Shown piece after piece: positions 11,551-21,874 of a stretch of DNA of 64,000 nucleotides (its first letter is position 1; each line of letters opens with the position of its first letter). This stretch comes from Trichomonas tenax (taxonomy: Eukaryota; Parabasalia; Trichomonadida; Trichomonadidae): positions 86,228-150,227 of the forward strand of contig JALKBU010000008.1 in the NCBI GenBank assembly GCA_023091735.1. The letters run 5' to 3'. The notes under the pieces are model-generated. The model worked only from the letters and a program-made list of their open reading frames with translations. It was not told where the DNA came from and did not search any database. The translations under genes were made by a program, and so were the position numbers.

Positions 11551-12399
11551 TTATTTGTTATTGTTTTCTTCTTCTTGCTGTTGGTTTCCTTCTATCATTT
11601 TGTCGATCATTCCATCCGACTCTTCTTCATCTGACTCTGGAGACATCGCTTTCTCTAAATTATTTGTGAATGTATTTAAGGAAACAAGATTTTCATTTGG
11701 ATTTCCATTCATTTGACTAGATTCTGGTTGAACATTATCAGCGTTGTTCTGTTCATCATCAAGGTCTGGAATTGGAGTCTTCTTCGGATACATTCGACTT
11801 CCTGAGCGTGACTTCTGTGGCTTAGGTGTATCTTTCACTGCTGATTTCTCAGGGACTCGTTTATCGTAGATGAGTTCATCATCAGGTTGAGATTTTGGAG
11901 TTCTTCTTCCTGGAGACTTTTGCTTTGAATTATAGTTGACGTACATTCCAAATTCAAGTTCCGGGTTGAGTGAAGACTGACTTCTTGAAGGGCTTTTACT
12001 TCTAGAGTTGCTCAACGATGATGAGCATGATGAAATTCCTTTCTCGTTCTCAGTAGGAAACTCAGCTTCGCAGTATCTTAATTTCTCACTCCATGGAATC
12101 TGTGCAGACCTGCTCTGGATCTTAGGTTGTGTTCGAAAGAAATCTTCTTGAATCGGAATTCCGTGTGCTTTCTTCCAAATGCTATCAATGTTCTTAGAGT
12201 TCTTGATATCGTTCCTTATCGCCATTTCTCGCTCTTCGTCTTTCCTTTGCCGGTTGATATTAAAGATTCGTGCGACGTTAGGTTTCATTGAGATCGGTCT
12301 GTGCTGGTTGTGCTTTAGTGCGTAGGTGTGTCTCTCGTATGCGCGTGCTTTCTCTGCCAGATCTAAGTATTTTGAGCAAACAGGCTGAGCGCGAAACAT
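11551..12399 (-). CDS. Hypothetical basic/acidic, low-complexity protein
   Basis: 282 residues from ATG 12399. The first 100 residues are basic and helical, with many Arg, Lys and His, and contain a KPNVARIF...RQRKDEERE segment. That segment faintly resembles the CFAP97 (hemingway) domain of flagellar proteins, but the match is too weak to name. Residues 125-215 are Ser/Arg/Pro-rich with SP and RS dipeptides. The last 60 residues are very acidic and Asn/Gln-rich. The composition suggests a disordered, phosphorylated scaffold or nucleic-acid-associated protein. Its promoter side carries dispersed repeats A and B. Codon use and GC content mark it as a real gene. Confidence 0.7.
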   Translation of the reverse strand: MFRAQPVCSKYLDLAEKARAYERHTYALKHNQHRPISMKPNVARIFNINRQRKDEEREMAIRNDIKNSKNIDSIWKKAHGIPIQEDFFRTQPKIQSRSAQIPWSEKLRYCEAEFPTENEKGISSCSSSLSNSRSKSPSRSQSSLNPELEFGMYVNYNSKQKSPGRRTPKSQPDDELIYDKRVPEKSAVKDTPKPQKSRSGSRMYPKKTPIPDLDDEQNNADNVQPESSQMNGNPNENLVSLNTFTNNLEKAMSPESDEEESDGMIDKMIEGNQQQEEENNNK

Positions 12400-12444
12400 T
12401 TTTTTAATATAAACTAACGTATAAATTTTATTGCGACAAATTTT

Positions 12445-12592
12445 AAAATCATATTTTATTTTTGACGCGGCTTGCTTTCGATATCACGTTATATTTGATA
12501 TCTCTTCGAAAAGACCTTCTCACTCTTTAAGGTTATTCCTTGGATGAAAAAAGTTCAGATTATCTTTATGTCCTATTGTGCAACAGTTAAAC
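12445..12592 (-). repeat. Dispersed repeat A, copy 1, upstream of 11551-12399
   Basis: About 148 bp that match 21875-22020 in inverted orientation at more than 90% identity by eye. The shared core runs from CACAATAGGACATAAA through GAGAAGGTCTTTTCG to CGTCAAAAATAAAAT. Relative to transcription both copies point the same way and end about 45 and 107 bp before the start codon of an unrelated gene. It could be a promoter module or an insertion. Confidence 0.85.
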
Positions 12593-12680
12593 CCACATTA
12601 AATTCTTTTAACTACTGGATATACATATGTATTGAATGAGTTAGAAATTAATAATCAAAACTACATTGAAGTTAATAGTG

Positions 12681-13136
12681 ATGGCTTGTCTAAATTTTTA
12701 TACGCAAAGTGGGCGAAACTCGTTTTTTAACTCACTGGATTAACTTCTTATTAAGTTATTGAACTCCAATGTACAAAATCCTGTTGTGCATGATATATTA
12801 AAGAATTAGCTAACAAAGTGTATATTTCATTAAAATATTAGATGTATCTTGCATCAAAAACATTGATTTGCCATGATGTGCTTTACTCATTATAATATAT
12901 TATATTCCCATTGTATAGCATTTTTATAACGTAAAATATGTTGTTGTCGATGATAAATAAGTAAATCTAATCACAAATATGCTTTTTTAGCTTTTTTTTT
13001 TGAAAAAGTATTCCAAGTGTTCACACATAAGCTCTGTGTGTTATTCTCCCAAAAATAATGATGACTCTTTTCAATTTTTTCCGCTCTATTCTTCTCAATT
13101 TAATAAACTTTTCAAATTTAGCCGCGCAAAAAGAGT
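12681..13136 (+). repeat. Dispersed repeat B, copy 1
   Basis: 456 bp that match 62352-62759 in direct orientation at about 90% or better. The repeat begins ATGGCTTGTCTAAA and ends AAAAAGAGT. Copy 1 has an extra roughly 43-bp block (about 13045-13088) lying between two TATTCT motifs, so copy 2 may have lost it by slippage. Neither copy has a clear terminal inverted repeat or target duplication, and no ORF is supported. Confidence 0.85.
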
Positions 13137-13316
13137 AATCATTAGATGTAATCAGCGAACTACTTCTTTTACGAAGTGTTAAATTCATCATCAACTTTGA
13201 TAAAGTTCTTCAAACATTTGGTGGATATACAAAATACTAAAAAAGCAATTCATTTATACAAAAAATGATGTCGCGACATCATATTCATTAATATTTTTTT
13301 AATTCATGTATTTAAA

Positions 13317-14456
13317 TCAAACTGCACCTTTATATTTGAGAAGATTTCGAACTCGATTAGATTTGGCAACGGAAAGAGCTGTTTCACCAGAGGTTGTTTT
13401 CATGTTGACATCAACACCATCGAGTGAAACAAGATATTGACAAATTTCATATTTATCTTGGAAACTTGCTACATATAGTAATGATCTGTTATCATCTGAT
13501 GGCGAATTCATGTTGGCTCCAGGGAGTTCACAAAAATATTTGATTGCTTTCAAGTTGTCACATCGACAAAGTCTCCATAACGCATTTGATGTATTAGGCC
13601 AATTTTTTGAAGGATCAACACCACATTCAACAAGAAGTTTCACAAGTTTAAAATTGTTTTTATCTGCACCATGTGTGATAATGTTCTCTAAAATATCGAT
13701 ATCTCCATATCTATCTTTTATGTAAGCTGTAACTTCGTGATATTTAGAATCAACAGCGGGTTTTGCTGAAACATAGTCATCTTCGTTTGCAATCCTCTCG
13801 AAAATTGAGTATATTTTGAAGAAATTCTCTGTCTTCTTTTCGAGTTTACAAAGATCTTCATAATTCTTCTTCATTGTCAAAATCCTCAAATGTTTTGAAA
13901 CATCATTTATATTGCTTGAAACGTCTCTTATATTTGATTCCTGAGATGAAAATTTATTTTTGAGTGACTGAATCTCAATGATAATTCTGTCTTTATCTTC
14001 ATTTGTTTTCTGATTCTGTGAAGACTTCAGTGACTGAATCTCATTGATGATTGAGTTCTTGTCTTCATCAATTTTTTGGGACTGTGATGATTTCAGTGAT
14101 TGGATTTCATTGATAATGAAGCTCTGATGAGAGTTGTTGATTATGACATCGATTGAACTTCGTAATTCTGTAAATAGAGGGACTTTTAAGATAAAACTGA
14201 GTGTGTTCAAATTGTTCAAATTTTCGGATGCATTTAGACTGTATTCAACGTTAGCATGAGAAAGGAATGTCAATAGTGAATCTTTGCTGTGATAAGATGA
14301 AAAGTTTGTAAATAATTTATCAAATTGGTTTGGTTTCAACATAGATTCGTCCAGAATGCAACATATTTCATCTGCATTTCTACACTTGAAGAAGTTATCG
14401 TCGTTTATGTACTTATTGATGTCATTGGCGATTGATTTCCAGTCAGGGGAAATCAT
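13317..14456 (-). CDS. Coiled-coil ankyrin-repeat protein
   Basis: 379 residues from ATG 14456. The N-terminal 110 residues are a helical region typical of the large trichomonad ankyrin families. Residues about 112-180 hold a coiled coil built of a 22-residue unit (IxxEIQSLKSSQ core) present twice almost perfectly and a third time in degenerate form. Residues 235-379 carry four or five ankyrin repeats, with recognisable NNFKLVKLLVECGVDP, NLKAIKYFCELPGAN and KYEICQYLVSLDGVDVN helices. Such proteins act as protein-interaction scaffolds; the partner is unknown. The broken gene at 31753-32823 has a related N-terminus. Confidence 0.85.
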   Translation of the reverse strand: MISPDWKSIANDINKYINDDNFFKCRNADEICCILDESMLKPNQFDKLFTNFSSYHSKDSLLTFLSHANVEYSLNASENLNNLNTLSFILKVPLFTELRSSIDVIINNSHQSFIINEIQSLKSSQSQKIDEDKNSIINEIQSLKSSQNQKTNEDKDRIIIEIQSLKNKFSSQESNIRDVSSNINDVSKHLRILTMKKNYEDLCKLEKKTENFFKIYSIFERIANEDDYVSAKPAVDSKYHEVTAYIKDRYGDIDILENIITHGADKNNFKLVKLLVECGVDPSKNWPNTSNALWRLCRCDNLKAIKYFCELPGANMNSPSDDNRSLLYVASFQDKYEICQYLVSLDGVDVNMKTTSGETALSVAKSNRVRNLLKYKGAV

Positions 14457-14826
14457 TATTATTTTTTATTTAAAAATTAATTTTCACCAACACTTTTCTT
14501 TGAAAATTTTCCACCAACAATTTCTATCATTTATAATAATTCACTTTTTTTCATTGAACTAAAGAAGGAAAAGACAATGAGAGTTAAAACATCAAAATAT
14601 TGAAGAATGAAATAAAGTGTTGATTTAATTTTTGTTATGATGCAACTGGATAAGAAGGTACTGTTCGGCTCATCTATCCAATTCAAAACAAAAATATCGA
14701 GCACATATCATCTTAATCGATTTTGTCAAAGAAGTTATAGTGATATATATATATTGGTTGATTATAAAAATCTTAAGAACTAAAATCCATATTTAAAATC
14801 ATATATAAAAAAACAAACAAAATAAA
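14457..14826. other. Short AT-rich spacer
   Basis: This 370-bp spacer lies between two minus-strand genes and must hold the promoter of the ankyrin gene. I see no clear initiator within 40 nt of the ATG. Confidence 0.4.
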
Positions 14827-16281
14827 TTAGAAAAGTTGAGGAGCAATGTAACACTTCGTGATCTCTTCGATTGGGGCTGAAACAAGGAGTAGTTCGCTGA
14901 TCGCATCGACAGTTGAAATTCCAACTTCTCGGTATGAATCTTCGGTCAACTGAGTGCCATTTCGCTCACCAATGTTGCATCCCCCAAAACTCATCTCAAG
15001 TGTGTACGCAAATGGAATGCTGTATCTGTGGTGAAGAGCGACACGCATCGTTGTCGGATATTCCCTAGAATGAAAACTGATCGATTCATTGACATCGAAA
15101 AGAGATGTCATTCGTCCCATTATTCTCGGGAAGAATGGCTCATACTCATTCAGTCTCGTCCTTGCATCTCTCACTCCGTATGTGAAAGCATTGCATTGCG
15201 CTGTGTGTCCATGGAAGTCTAAAAGGAAAAGAATCGGTCTCGTCTGACTAAGAATATCAAGGAAGCCAACAACTGCAGCAGCTTCAGGAATCTGTCTCTT
15301 GTCAGGTCTTCGCCAAACTCTGTTCATATCCGTTCCAGTGAGCTGAGGCCTGAAATATCCGCAGATAACGCCATCAGGATTCATCATTGGAAGCAGCAAA
15401 AATGAGAAGTTATTTAACAATGTTTTCGAGTTATTGCTGCCATCGAACAAACGAGCAATGAATCCCTCCATCGCGTAAGAGCTATTGGACTCTCCAGGAT
15501 GAAGTCTTGCAGCGATAACAACGAGAGGTTTGTAATTAGAATTTTTCTTTTTGACTAAACACTTCGATATTGGTCGAACAAAGTTGTGTACCTCGGCATC
15601 CCAGAATATAGCTGGGACATCCACGCCTCCCGAAGAAACACAGATTGATGTTGCATTAATTCTGGCTGACATCAAGAAAGAGCGAAGATCACTGTACGAA
15701 TATGGGTACAAATACGCAAAGTACATTGTATCGCGTGCTGTTACGTTGAAAGAGAAAGCCAAAGAATATTCTGGCGCCGTTCGACTTGTTTTGCTGCACC
15801 AGAAGTTAAGTCTGTTTCCGATCCTTTCCCAACCTCCTCCTCTTCGCAAGTTGTTCATAGACAGAGCAACTGGCTGCACTCCGATGCTATGTAATTGAGC
15901 ATCTCTATAAAAGCCAGATATAATGAAAGAATACTCGCCAGGAGCAATATTGTCGACTTTGAAGTAGTACCACGTGGCTGAATATTGCCTAGAAGGGTCA
16001 GGCAGCAAATTAATTTCGTAAATTCGTGACGCAATCTTCCAAACGCAACCAAGATTGCCGCATTCGAAATCTCCTGAGAAAATAAGTCCTTTTGGAGGTA
16101 TTTGTACATTAGGATCGAAAATTAATTCTTGACGTCTTAAATATTCCTTTGGAACGTTATGAAATACGTATTCTCGCATCAAAGGAGGTGGCTCTGCAGG
16201 GAAGACGTTCAGCGCCATCGACTTCATTAGTCGTATCGCCGGTGTATAATGAAATAGTGGAGGTTCCCTCACACTTTTCAT
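14827..16281 (-). CDS. Cytosolic M14 metallocarboxypeptidase (CCP/Nna1 family)
   Basis: 484 residues from ATG 16281. The family's N-terminal beta-sandwich domain covers about residues 66-190 (FSGDFECGN, YEINLLPDP, WYYFKV). The zinc site is intact: HPGE (His261, Glu264) and DFHGH (His357). The MNRVW motif (about 319-323) and the catalytic Glu in YTLEMSFGG (about 429) are present. Cytosolic carboxypeptidases remove C-terminal Glu or Tyr residues and polyglutamate side chains from tubulin and so tune microtubules of cilia and flagella; that role is inferred from the family. It is short compared with animal CCP1. It is transcribed divergently from the surface protein at 16576. Confidence 0.93.
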   Translation of the reverse strand: MKSVREPPLFHYTPAIRLMKSMALNVFPAEPPPLMREYVFHNVPKEYLRRQELIFDPNVQIPPKGLIFSGDFECGNLGCVWKIASRIYEINLLPDPSRQYSATWYYFKVDNIAPGEYSFIISGFYRDAQLHSIGVQPVALSMNNLRRGGGWERIGNRLNFWCSKTSRTAPEYSLAFSFNVTARDTMYFAYLYPYSYSDLRSFLMSARINATSICVSSGGVDVPAIFWDAEVHNFVRPISKCLVKKKNSNYKPLVVIAARLHPGESNSSYAMEGFIARLFDGSNNSKTLLNNFSFLLLPMMNPDGVICGYFRPQLTGTDMNRVWRRPDKRQIPEAAAVVGFLDILSQTRPILFLLDFHGHTAQCNAFTYGVRDARTRLNEYEPFFPRIMGRMTSLFDVNESISFHSREYPTTMRVALHHRYSIPFAYTLEMSFGGCNIGERNGTQLTEDSYREVGISTVDAISELLLVSAPIEEITKCYIAPQLF

Positions 16282-16305
16282 TTTTTATAAATTTTAAAAT
16301 CTCGG

Positions 16306-16575
16306 AAAAGTGTCAGCTTAACGTTAAAAAGTCCTCGATTTTGTAAACGAAAAACGTCAAAACGTATAAAAATTGTATTCAAAAGTTGTGCTTTTGTCAT
16401 GTAAAAATCAAAATTTGCTGTGTAAAGTGGCAAATTGAGAAATAAAAAGTGTCGGTTTAAAAATATTATAAAAGTGGCTTTTTGTAAACAAAAAAATGCT
16501 AATTTTTCCATTCAAAAGTTAGAATTATGTCGTGTAAAGTCCAGAAATTTTATACAAAAAAGTGTCAGTTCAAAA
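16306..16575. repeat. Degenerate repeats in a shared divergent promoter region
   Basis: The 294-bp region between the two ATGs contains AAAAGTGTC at about 16306, 16446 and 16558. After the first two copies come TTTTGTAAAC and ATTCAAAAGTT, then TGTCATGTAAA or TGTCGTGTAAA. The repeats are direct and about 140 and 112 bp apart. The motifs resemble those inside the TIR elements elsewhere in the window. They may be regulatory sites or the remains of an inserted element. Confidence 0.6.
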
Positions 16576-18777
16576 ATGTTTTTTGTTTTATTTTTAAAAT
16601 CTGGTTTTAGTGTCAATGAAAATCAAACGACTTTAAGCAATTCTTCAATGCCTATAGGCTCGAAAGACGCAAATTCTTTGGAAAATTTGATGTCCATGGT
16701 CAATACTTCGAATTCTAAGCTCAATCTTTCACCATCTTCTTCAAATAGCTCTACGCTATTGGAGGATAACAATAAAAAAGTCGAAGGTCACCAATATTTT
16801 AACTTTTCTTTGAATAACACTCATTATGTTCCAAAGAATGAAACTCTTCGATTAACAGTCCAATTTAATGATAAAAATGTCTCCAAATTAAATGCTACCG
16901 CAGAAGGAATAAAATCAAAAATCAATATCTCAACTAAATCGAACAATTGCTCTTCAAATGAAGGCTTTAGTCTTGGGTTAACCAAAATTGAAACATACAA
17001 CAAAACAATGAAAAAACAAAATTTCATCGATAGCAAATCAAAGAATACGACAACAATTCCGCTGAAAAATGTCTCAACATATAATTCTGCAATAACTCCA
17101 TCGAATTTAACAGTCAGTAAAACAGAAAAACACGATAATATAAAACTTAATCTAACTTCTATTGAGATTCATGATAATTTAACCATAACAAATAGTGCCA
17201 TAAATACTGTTAAAAATAATACTGATCACTCAATTGCTAAAAATGAAGCAAAAATTAATATCAATTCATTAAACACAACAATACATAAACCAACACAACA
17301 CCAGGATGCAACTGTTACAAATGCTACTCGACCAAAAGTTATTGAGGTTAATTCAACTCAAAATATAACCAAAATAGCACAAAACAAGACAACAATCAAC
17401 AATGCTACAATAGTTTCATTATTGAATACAACAAATTCTCATGAGACAAAGACAATTCATTCAATATCAAATAATATCACAACAGACCACAAAGTTAATG
17501 TCACTAGCACAACAAGCATTACAGCTACCAATTTCACCCATTTAGAAACAAATATAAACGCTTCAAATTCAAAATCAAATCTAAAAGTTGTCAAAACAAC
17601 AAAAGAAGGAAGCAACACAGTTATTCCATCTAACTTTATTGATAATATCTTGTCTCAACCTATAATTGCTCAAAACATTACAACAACAAATAAATCAATT
17701 TCAAATATCACACAAAATGAAAATATAACAATTGACTCTGATTCCAACATAACTACATCTTTGAATGAAACAATACCTCAAGCAAATGAAACCACAAACG
17801 CAACAACTACAGAAATAAATCGAATCGAATCAAATCAAACTTCAATTGATGAAAATTCCACTATAACACAACCAATTCCAAATCCAACACCATCACAGAC
17901 ACCACATCCAACGCCATCCCAAACTCCTGAGCCAACACAATCACCAAATCCAACACCTGAACCAACAAAAACTCCAACACCAAAACCAACTGAATCAGCA
18001 ACACCTCCGCCAACGGAAGTTCCAATACAGACCCCATCACCAACAGAAATTCCAAAGCCAACTCCTAAACCCTCTCCAACACCACAAAAGATTGTTCCTC
18101 CAACACCGTCTCCTTTGCCAACGCATAGAAACGAATGCCCAGCAAACAACACACACTACGAACATGAAAAATGTGTTTGTGATGATGGATTCATTGGCAG
18201 ACCTTTAAGTGGATGCTACAAATGTGAAAGACCTTGTGATGATAATGCACAATGCGTTGGATGGAATACATGCAAGTGCAATGAAGGTTATATTGAAAGC
18301 GGCTTCAAGTGTGATCAATTACCGCCATTAGTTATATCTGTAAGTCCAACTGAGTGTTTGAAGGATGAAAGATGCCTTGTAAGCGTGTATGTTAAAATAC
18401 GCGGAAAAGTCCCTCAGAGTGCATTTTGCAAGTTCGGAAGTGTCATGGTTAAGTCAGAAAGCGTTGATGAAAACGTCATCACATGCAAGGCGCCATTGTT
18501 CACAACAACAGCTGCTGACATCCAAGTATCAATCGATGCCATGAATTGGTCGAAAGAAGCTGCCCAAATCTCATTCATTTCTAAGGGAATAGCATCGTTT
18601 GGATGGTTCTGGCCAACTGTTGGATTCTTGACTGCTTTCGCTATCTTATGCTCTCTCGTGTTCATGCTTCGTTCGCAAAATGACGAAGAAAGACTTCTTG
18701 AGGAAAAAGTCCCTCTTAAGCATCCCCAGAATCATAAGGGAGACCTTCAGCACGCGAAGTTTAGAGTAAATGTTTGA
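16576..18777 (+). CDS. Large type I surface glycoprotein with PT-rich stalk, EGF-like and IPT-like domains
   Basis: I start it at ATG 16576 (733 residues). The frame is open further upstream, but that part uses a TTG and low-complexity AT codons. A hydrophobic start (MFFVLFLKSG) looks like a signal peptide. Residues about 20-430 are Asn/Thr/Ser-rich with very many N-x-S/T glycosylation sites. A Pro-Thr repeat stalk (about 435-515) follows. Two EGF-like modules with paired Cys (CVCDDGF, CKCNEGY) come next, then an IPT/TIG-like domain (about 580-670). A membrane helix (FLTAFAILCSLVFML) and a short acidic tail close the protein. This is the layout of a cell-surface adhesin or receptor; the ligand is unknown. 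Its 3' end overlaps a decayed minus-strand gene. Confidence 0.85.
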   Translation: MFFVLFLKSGFSVNENQTTLSNSSMPIGSKDANSLENLMSMVNTSNSKLNLSPSSSNSSTLLEDNNKKVEGHQYFNFSLNNTHYVPKNETLRLTVQFNDKNVSKLNATAEGIKSKINISTKSNNCSSNEGFSLGLTKIETYNKTMKKQNFIDSKSKNTTTIPLKNVSTYNSAITPSNLTVSKTEKHDNIKLNLTSIEIHDNLTITNSAINTVKNNTDHSIAKNEAKININSLNTTIHKPTQHQDATVTNATRPKVIEVNSTQNITKIAQNKTTINNATIVSLLNTTNSHETKTIHSISNNITTDHKVNVTSTTSITATNFTHLETNINASNSKSNLKVVKTTKEGSNTVIPSNFIDNILSQPIIAQNITTTNKSISNITQNENITIDSDSNITTSLNETIPQANETTNATTTEINRIESNQTSIDENSTITQPIPNPTPSQTPHPTPSQTPEPTQSPNPTPEPTKTPTPKPTESATPPPTEVPIQTPSPTEIPKPTPKPSPTPQKIVPPTPSPLPTHRNECPANNTHYEHEKCVCDDGFIGRPLSGCYKCERPCDDNAQCVGWNTCKCNEGYIESGFKCDQLPPLVISVSPTECLKDERCLVSVYVKIRGKVPQSAFCKFGSVMVKSESVDENVITCKAPLFTTTAADIQVSIDAMNWSKEAAQISFISKGIASFGWFWPTVGFLTAFAILCSLVFMLRSQNDEERLLEEKVPLKHPQNHKGDLQHAKFRVNV

Positions 18778-19870
18778 AAACTATCATTTCTACAGCAACT
18801 GTTTCATCTTTTATCTCATGTTTTGGTTCATCTTCAATTTCTTCTTCCAATGCAAATTCATCAGCATTTGATTCTTCCACATCAGGTTCTTCTTCTGATG
18901 TTGGTGTTAATGCTTCTTCCGAATCAGAACTAAATCCAAAATCAAGAAGTGAATTTTCATCTTTGCAAAGTTCAGTAGATATGAATTGAAGATTGAGATC
19001 AAATTGTTCGACGTTTGATCCATAAGATGCTGGAACTTCAGGAATCAACGGATTATTTAAATAACAATTATCGATTTTATAAGTTGATTCCTGTGAAGTG
19101 TCAAATAAATCTCCACCTGTGTTCTCAACAAATATGCAATCATAAAAGCTTAAAACAGATCCTGATCATCCATAAAACAATCCATATGTTCCTGAAGTTC
19201 TCGAGTTTTTGCTGAAAATCGAATTAAAAGATGTTGCATTTGAGGCTTTAAATCTAAAAACAGAGGAATCTTTCGAAGTTGAAATATTGTCAAATGTAGT
19301 GTAATTTATAGATGAGTATTCTTCTCCGAGAACATCATAAAAGCCTGTCTCCTCTTCTCCAACACATAATGATTCATTTGTAAATTTAATCAAAAATGGA
19401 GTTCCCATTGAATCCATTGATACTGTTTTCCCTTTGCATTTAACAATTGAACATCCTATCATATAATTTGTAGAACTAGATGCATAAGCAACAGAAGAAT
19501 GTGCTCCTGGTTCAGTTGTATATCCTCCAATACTAAAAACTCCAACTTGAGCGCAATCTTCCATAAGACACAAAATCGCACCACCACCTGTCATGTCATC
19601 TTCATTCGTATTAATTGGTTCTATAAATGTTGTCTGATATCCAAGAAGATGACTGCTGCGGTCTCCAAATATCTTTATTACTCAATCTGTTCCTAAAGAA
19701 GCAAAAACAGCACCTAAACAAATATCATTACATTTGCTAATTCGCTTCTTATCTTTTTATTATCAGCTTGAGGCTCTGGTACATCTGCACCGGGATAGAT
19801 ATTTCCTCAGACTTCCGTCATTGTAATATTAAGATTTGAATTTCGGAAATTTAAATTAACATTGATGATA
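18761..19870 (-). pseudogene. Decayed beta-helix (Pmp-like) surface gene, tandem copy 1
   Basis: The minus strand encodes a surface-type beta-helix protein with short motifs such as GGAI, FSKN, TTFDNIST and GGDLF, ending in a very acidic tail. It is broken by in-frame TGA codons (near 19166, 19683 and 19816) and by a frameshift near 19730. Its final stop overlaps the last codons of the plus-strand surface gene by 17 bp. The copy at 20110-21003 aligns with it segment by segment, for example IPEVPASYG against IPNVPASFG, so both come from a tandem duplication. The signal peptide and membrane helix expected of the family are not visible. Confidence 0.75.
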
Positions 19871-20109
19871 TAACAATAGAGATATTTACACAACAATTTC
19901 AAAAAAAATTAACACTAATGATGCTTTCTAAATAAAGAGATCTAGATTTACAATGAAATCTGGTTTTTTGCATATAGAATATAAAAGATAAATTCTTAAA
20001 ACTGATCAATAGTTTAAAACTCTGGACAAGAAAAATTTGATGACGATAGGGGAAGTTTGGCCATAGCGGACCCTTAACAAAATAATTCATGAACCTTACA
20101 AAATATGTT

Positions 20110-21003
20110 TAACAAATGATAAAATTAGTAATATGCTGTGTTCAACAGTGAAAGTTAATTCATTTTCATCGGGATCAAACTTGATTCCAAAATCAGTGGA
20201 TTTTCTGCATAACATAACTCTCATGAAAAGAATTTAAGATCTAAGCCAAAAGCATCAACACTTGCGCCAAAAGAAGCTGGAACATTTGGAATTGTTGGGT
20301 TAAAGAAGTAAAAGTTATCAATTCTATATATTCTGTTATCTGATATAACAAATAAATCACCTCCACTATTATCAAGAAATATGCATTCAATAAAAGAAAG
20401 AGTAGACTCAGAATTACCAAAGAATAATCCCATTGATCCTTCTTTTTTTGAATTATTTGTAAAAATGGATTGATCAGCAACAATTTGTGAATAATTAAAA
20501 ATGAAAACTGGGATTTCATTTTGAGTTGAAACATTATCAAATGTTGTAAAATTGATTGCGGAAGGTGCCGCTGTTTTTATAGCAAAGATTCCAGAGCTGC
20601 TAGTTCCAACTGCAGTCGAAACATTTGTAAATTTTATATCAAAAATTGTTTTCATTGTTCCTAGTACAAAAGAATCTCATAAACTGTTAACAATCGAACA
20701 TCCAATGAGTTAGCTCATACAAGAAAAAGAAAAATCAGGTGGGCAAGCAACCATTGAATGAGTTCCTGTATTGGATGTATATGATTCATAGCAACAAACA
20801 CCAACTTGAACACAATCCGTGATAAGACATGAATGAACATTGCCTGATAAACCAGAAGTTTACTAGAGGCAAAACTGTATTTTCCAATAACTCTTTGTTC
20901 CGAGTAAAGAAAAAACAACATTTAGAACGAAAAAGCTGCCCAAGCCTTTCACTGGACTGTTATCGGAATGATATTTAAAAGAATTGGACCCTGGATAGAA
21001 GTG
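20110..21003 (-). pseudogene. Decayed beta-helix surface gene, tandem copy 2
   Basis: This tandem partner of the previous pseudogene has several in-frame stops, including TAG-TAA near 20861, TAA near 20713 and TGA near 20681 and 20221. A frameshift near 20175 separates it from the DFG...DPDENEL tail that matches copy 1. The best-preserved part is 20221-20655 (TTFDNVST, FTNNSKKEG, GLFFG, GGDLF). Stops of all three kinds occur, which argues for decay rather than recoding. Confidence 0.75.
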
Positions 21004-21004
21004 A

Positions 21005-21053
21005 TTCCAAAGTTTTTCCATCCGAATTAAATTTCAGATGGAAAACTTTGGAA
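21005..21053. repeat. Strong hairpin
   Basis: CCAAAGTTTTTCCATC pairs with GATGGAAAACTTTGG across a 14-nt loop, with one bulged T. It lies just 5' of tandem pseudogene copy 2. It could be a terminator-like structure or the relic of an element. Confidence 0.5.
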
Positions 21054-21349
21054 AATAAATCGTCAATTTGCCATTTTTATATTGACATTGAAGGGAAATC
21101 CTTTAATGTCTGGATAAAAATTATGACAGTGCAGAGAACAGCTGCAAAAAAAATCTTTCAAAAAACAGGAATTTTCTTTTGTTTGTAATGTGGTATCCTA
21201 TGCAGTCATTTCCTGATATTTTACTCTTTGATTTAAAGAAGTTGGATATGAAATCTCGATAAAATTGGGGCTCCACTTTTTTCTCATTGACCTTTTTGAG
21301 TTTTGCAATTTTTAACGAGTAAACCCCCTTACTGGACGAATCTGATGAA

Positions 21350-21867
21350 ACATTTACGTGCTTTTGGGGGTTCTGATTCTAGAGGTGTAATCTGTTTCAT
21401 GATCTTAGCAAGGTATTACTTAATCATGATATCATATGATTACAAACAGAAACCAATTACAAACCATTAATAGGCTTCTGTTATGAATCTCTTTGATGAT
21501 TATAACAATTACATCTCACTATTATAGCGTTCGCTCGTTTATTTTTGCTAGAGCTCCCCTAGAAAAATCAAAAAATAGAAAAATTACATTACGCGCGCGA
21601 GTCAAACGCAATCCTTTGCTATTACATCGAGCATACCTACCTTTATACTACCACAGATTCTAACAAAATTTGGTCATTGGTAATATTACATATCAAATAT
21701 TGAACTTTACATGACAAATATCAGATAATACGTGTGGAAAATCGTGACATTCGTTATTTTACATGTCAAAATTCGCTGAAATCACATGGAGGCATGCAGA
21801 TCCTCAAGTTAAATAGACAAGCAAATGCTATAAACATACTCAGCACCCCCGAGAAGCACGTAAATGT
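21350..21867. mobile_element. Candidate inverted-repeat element
   Basis: The left arm 21350-21375 (ACATTTACGTGCTTTTGGGG core) matches the reverse complement of the right arm 21841-21867 at about 85%. The interior holds TTTACATGACA and TTTACATGTCA motifs like those in the other TIR elements. No matching target duplication was found, so the true ends are uncertain. There is no ORF. Confidence 0.5.
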
Positions 21868-21874
21868 CTTCTTA

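Noticed and set aside
17835..18152. Gly/Val-rich minus-strand ORF
   Set aside because: It is the antisense shadow of the Pro-Thr repeat stalk of the surface glycoprotein.
18761..21003. TGA recoding in the tandem surface genes, because several stops in copy 1 are TGA
   Set aside because: Copy 2 has TAG, TAA and TGA stops as well as frameshifts, which fits plain decay.
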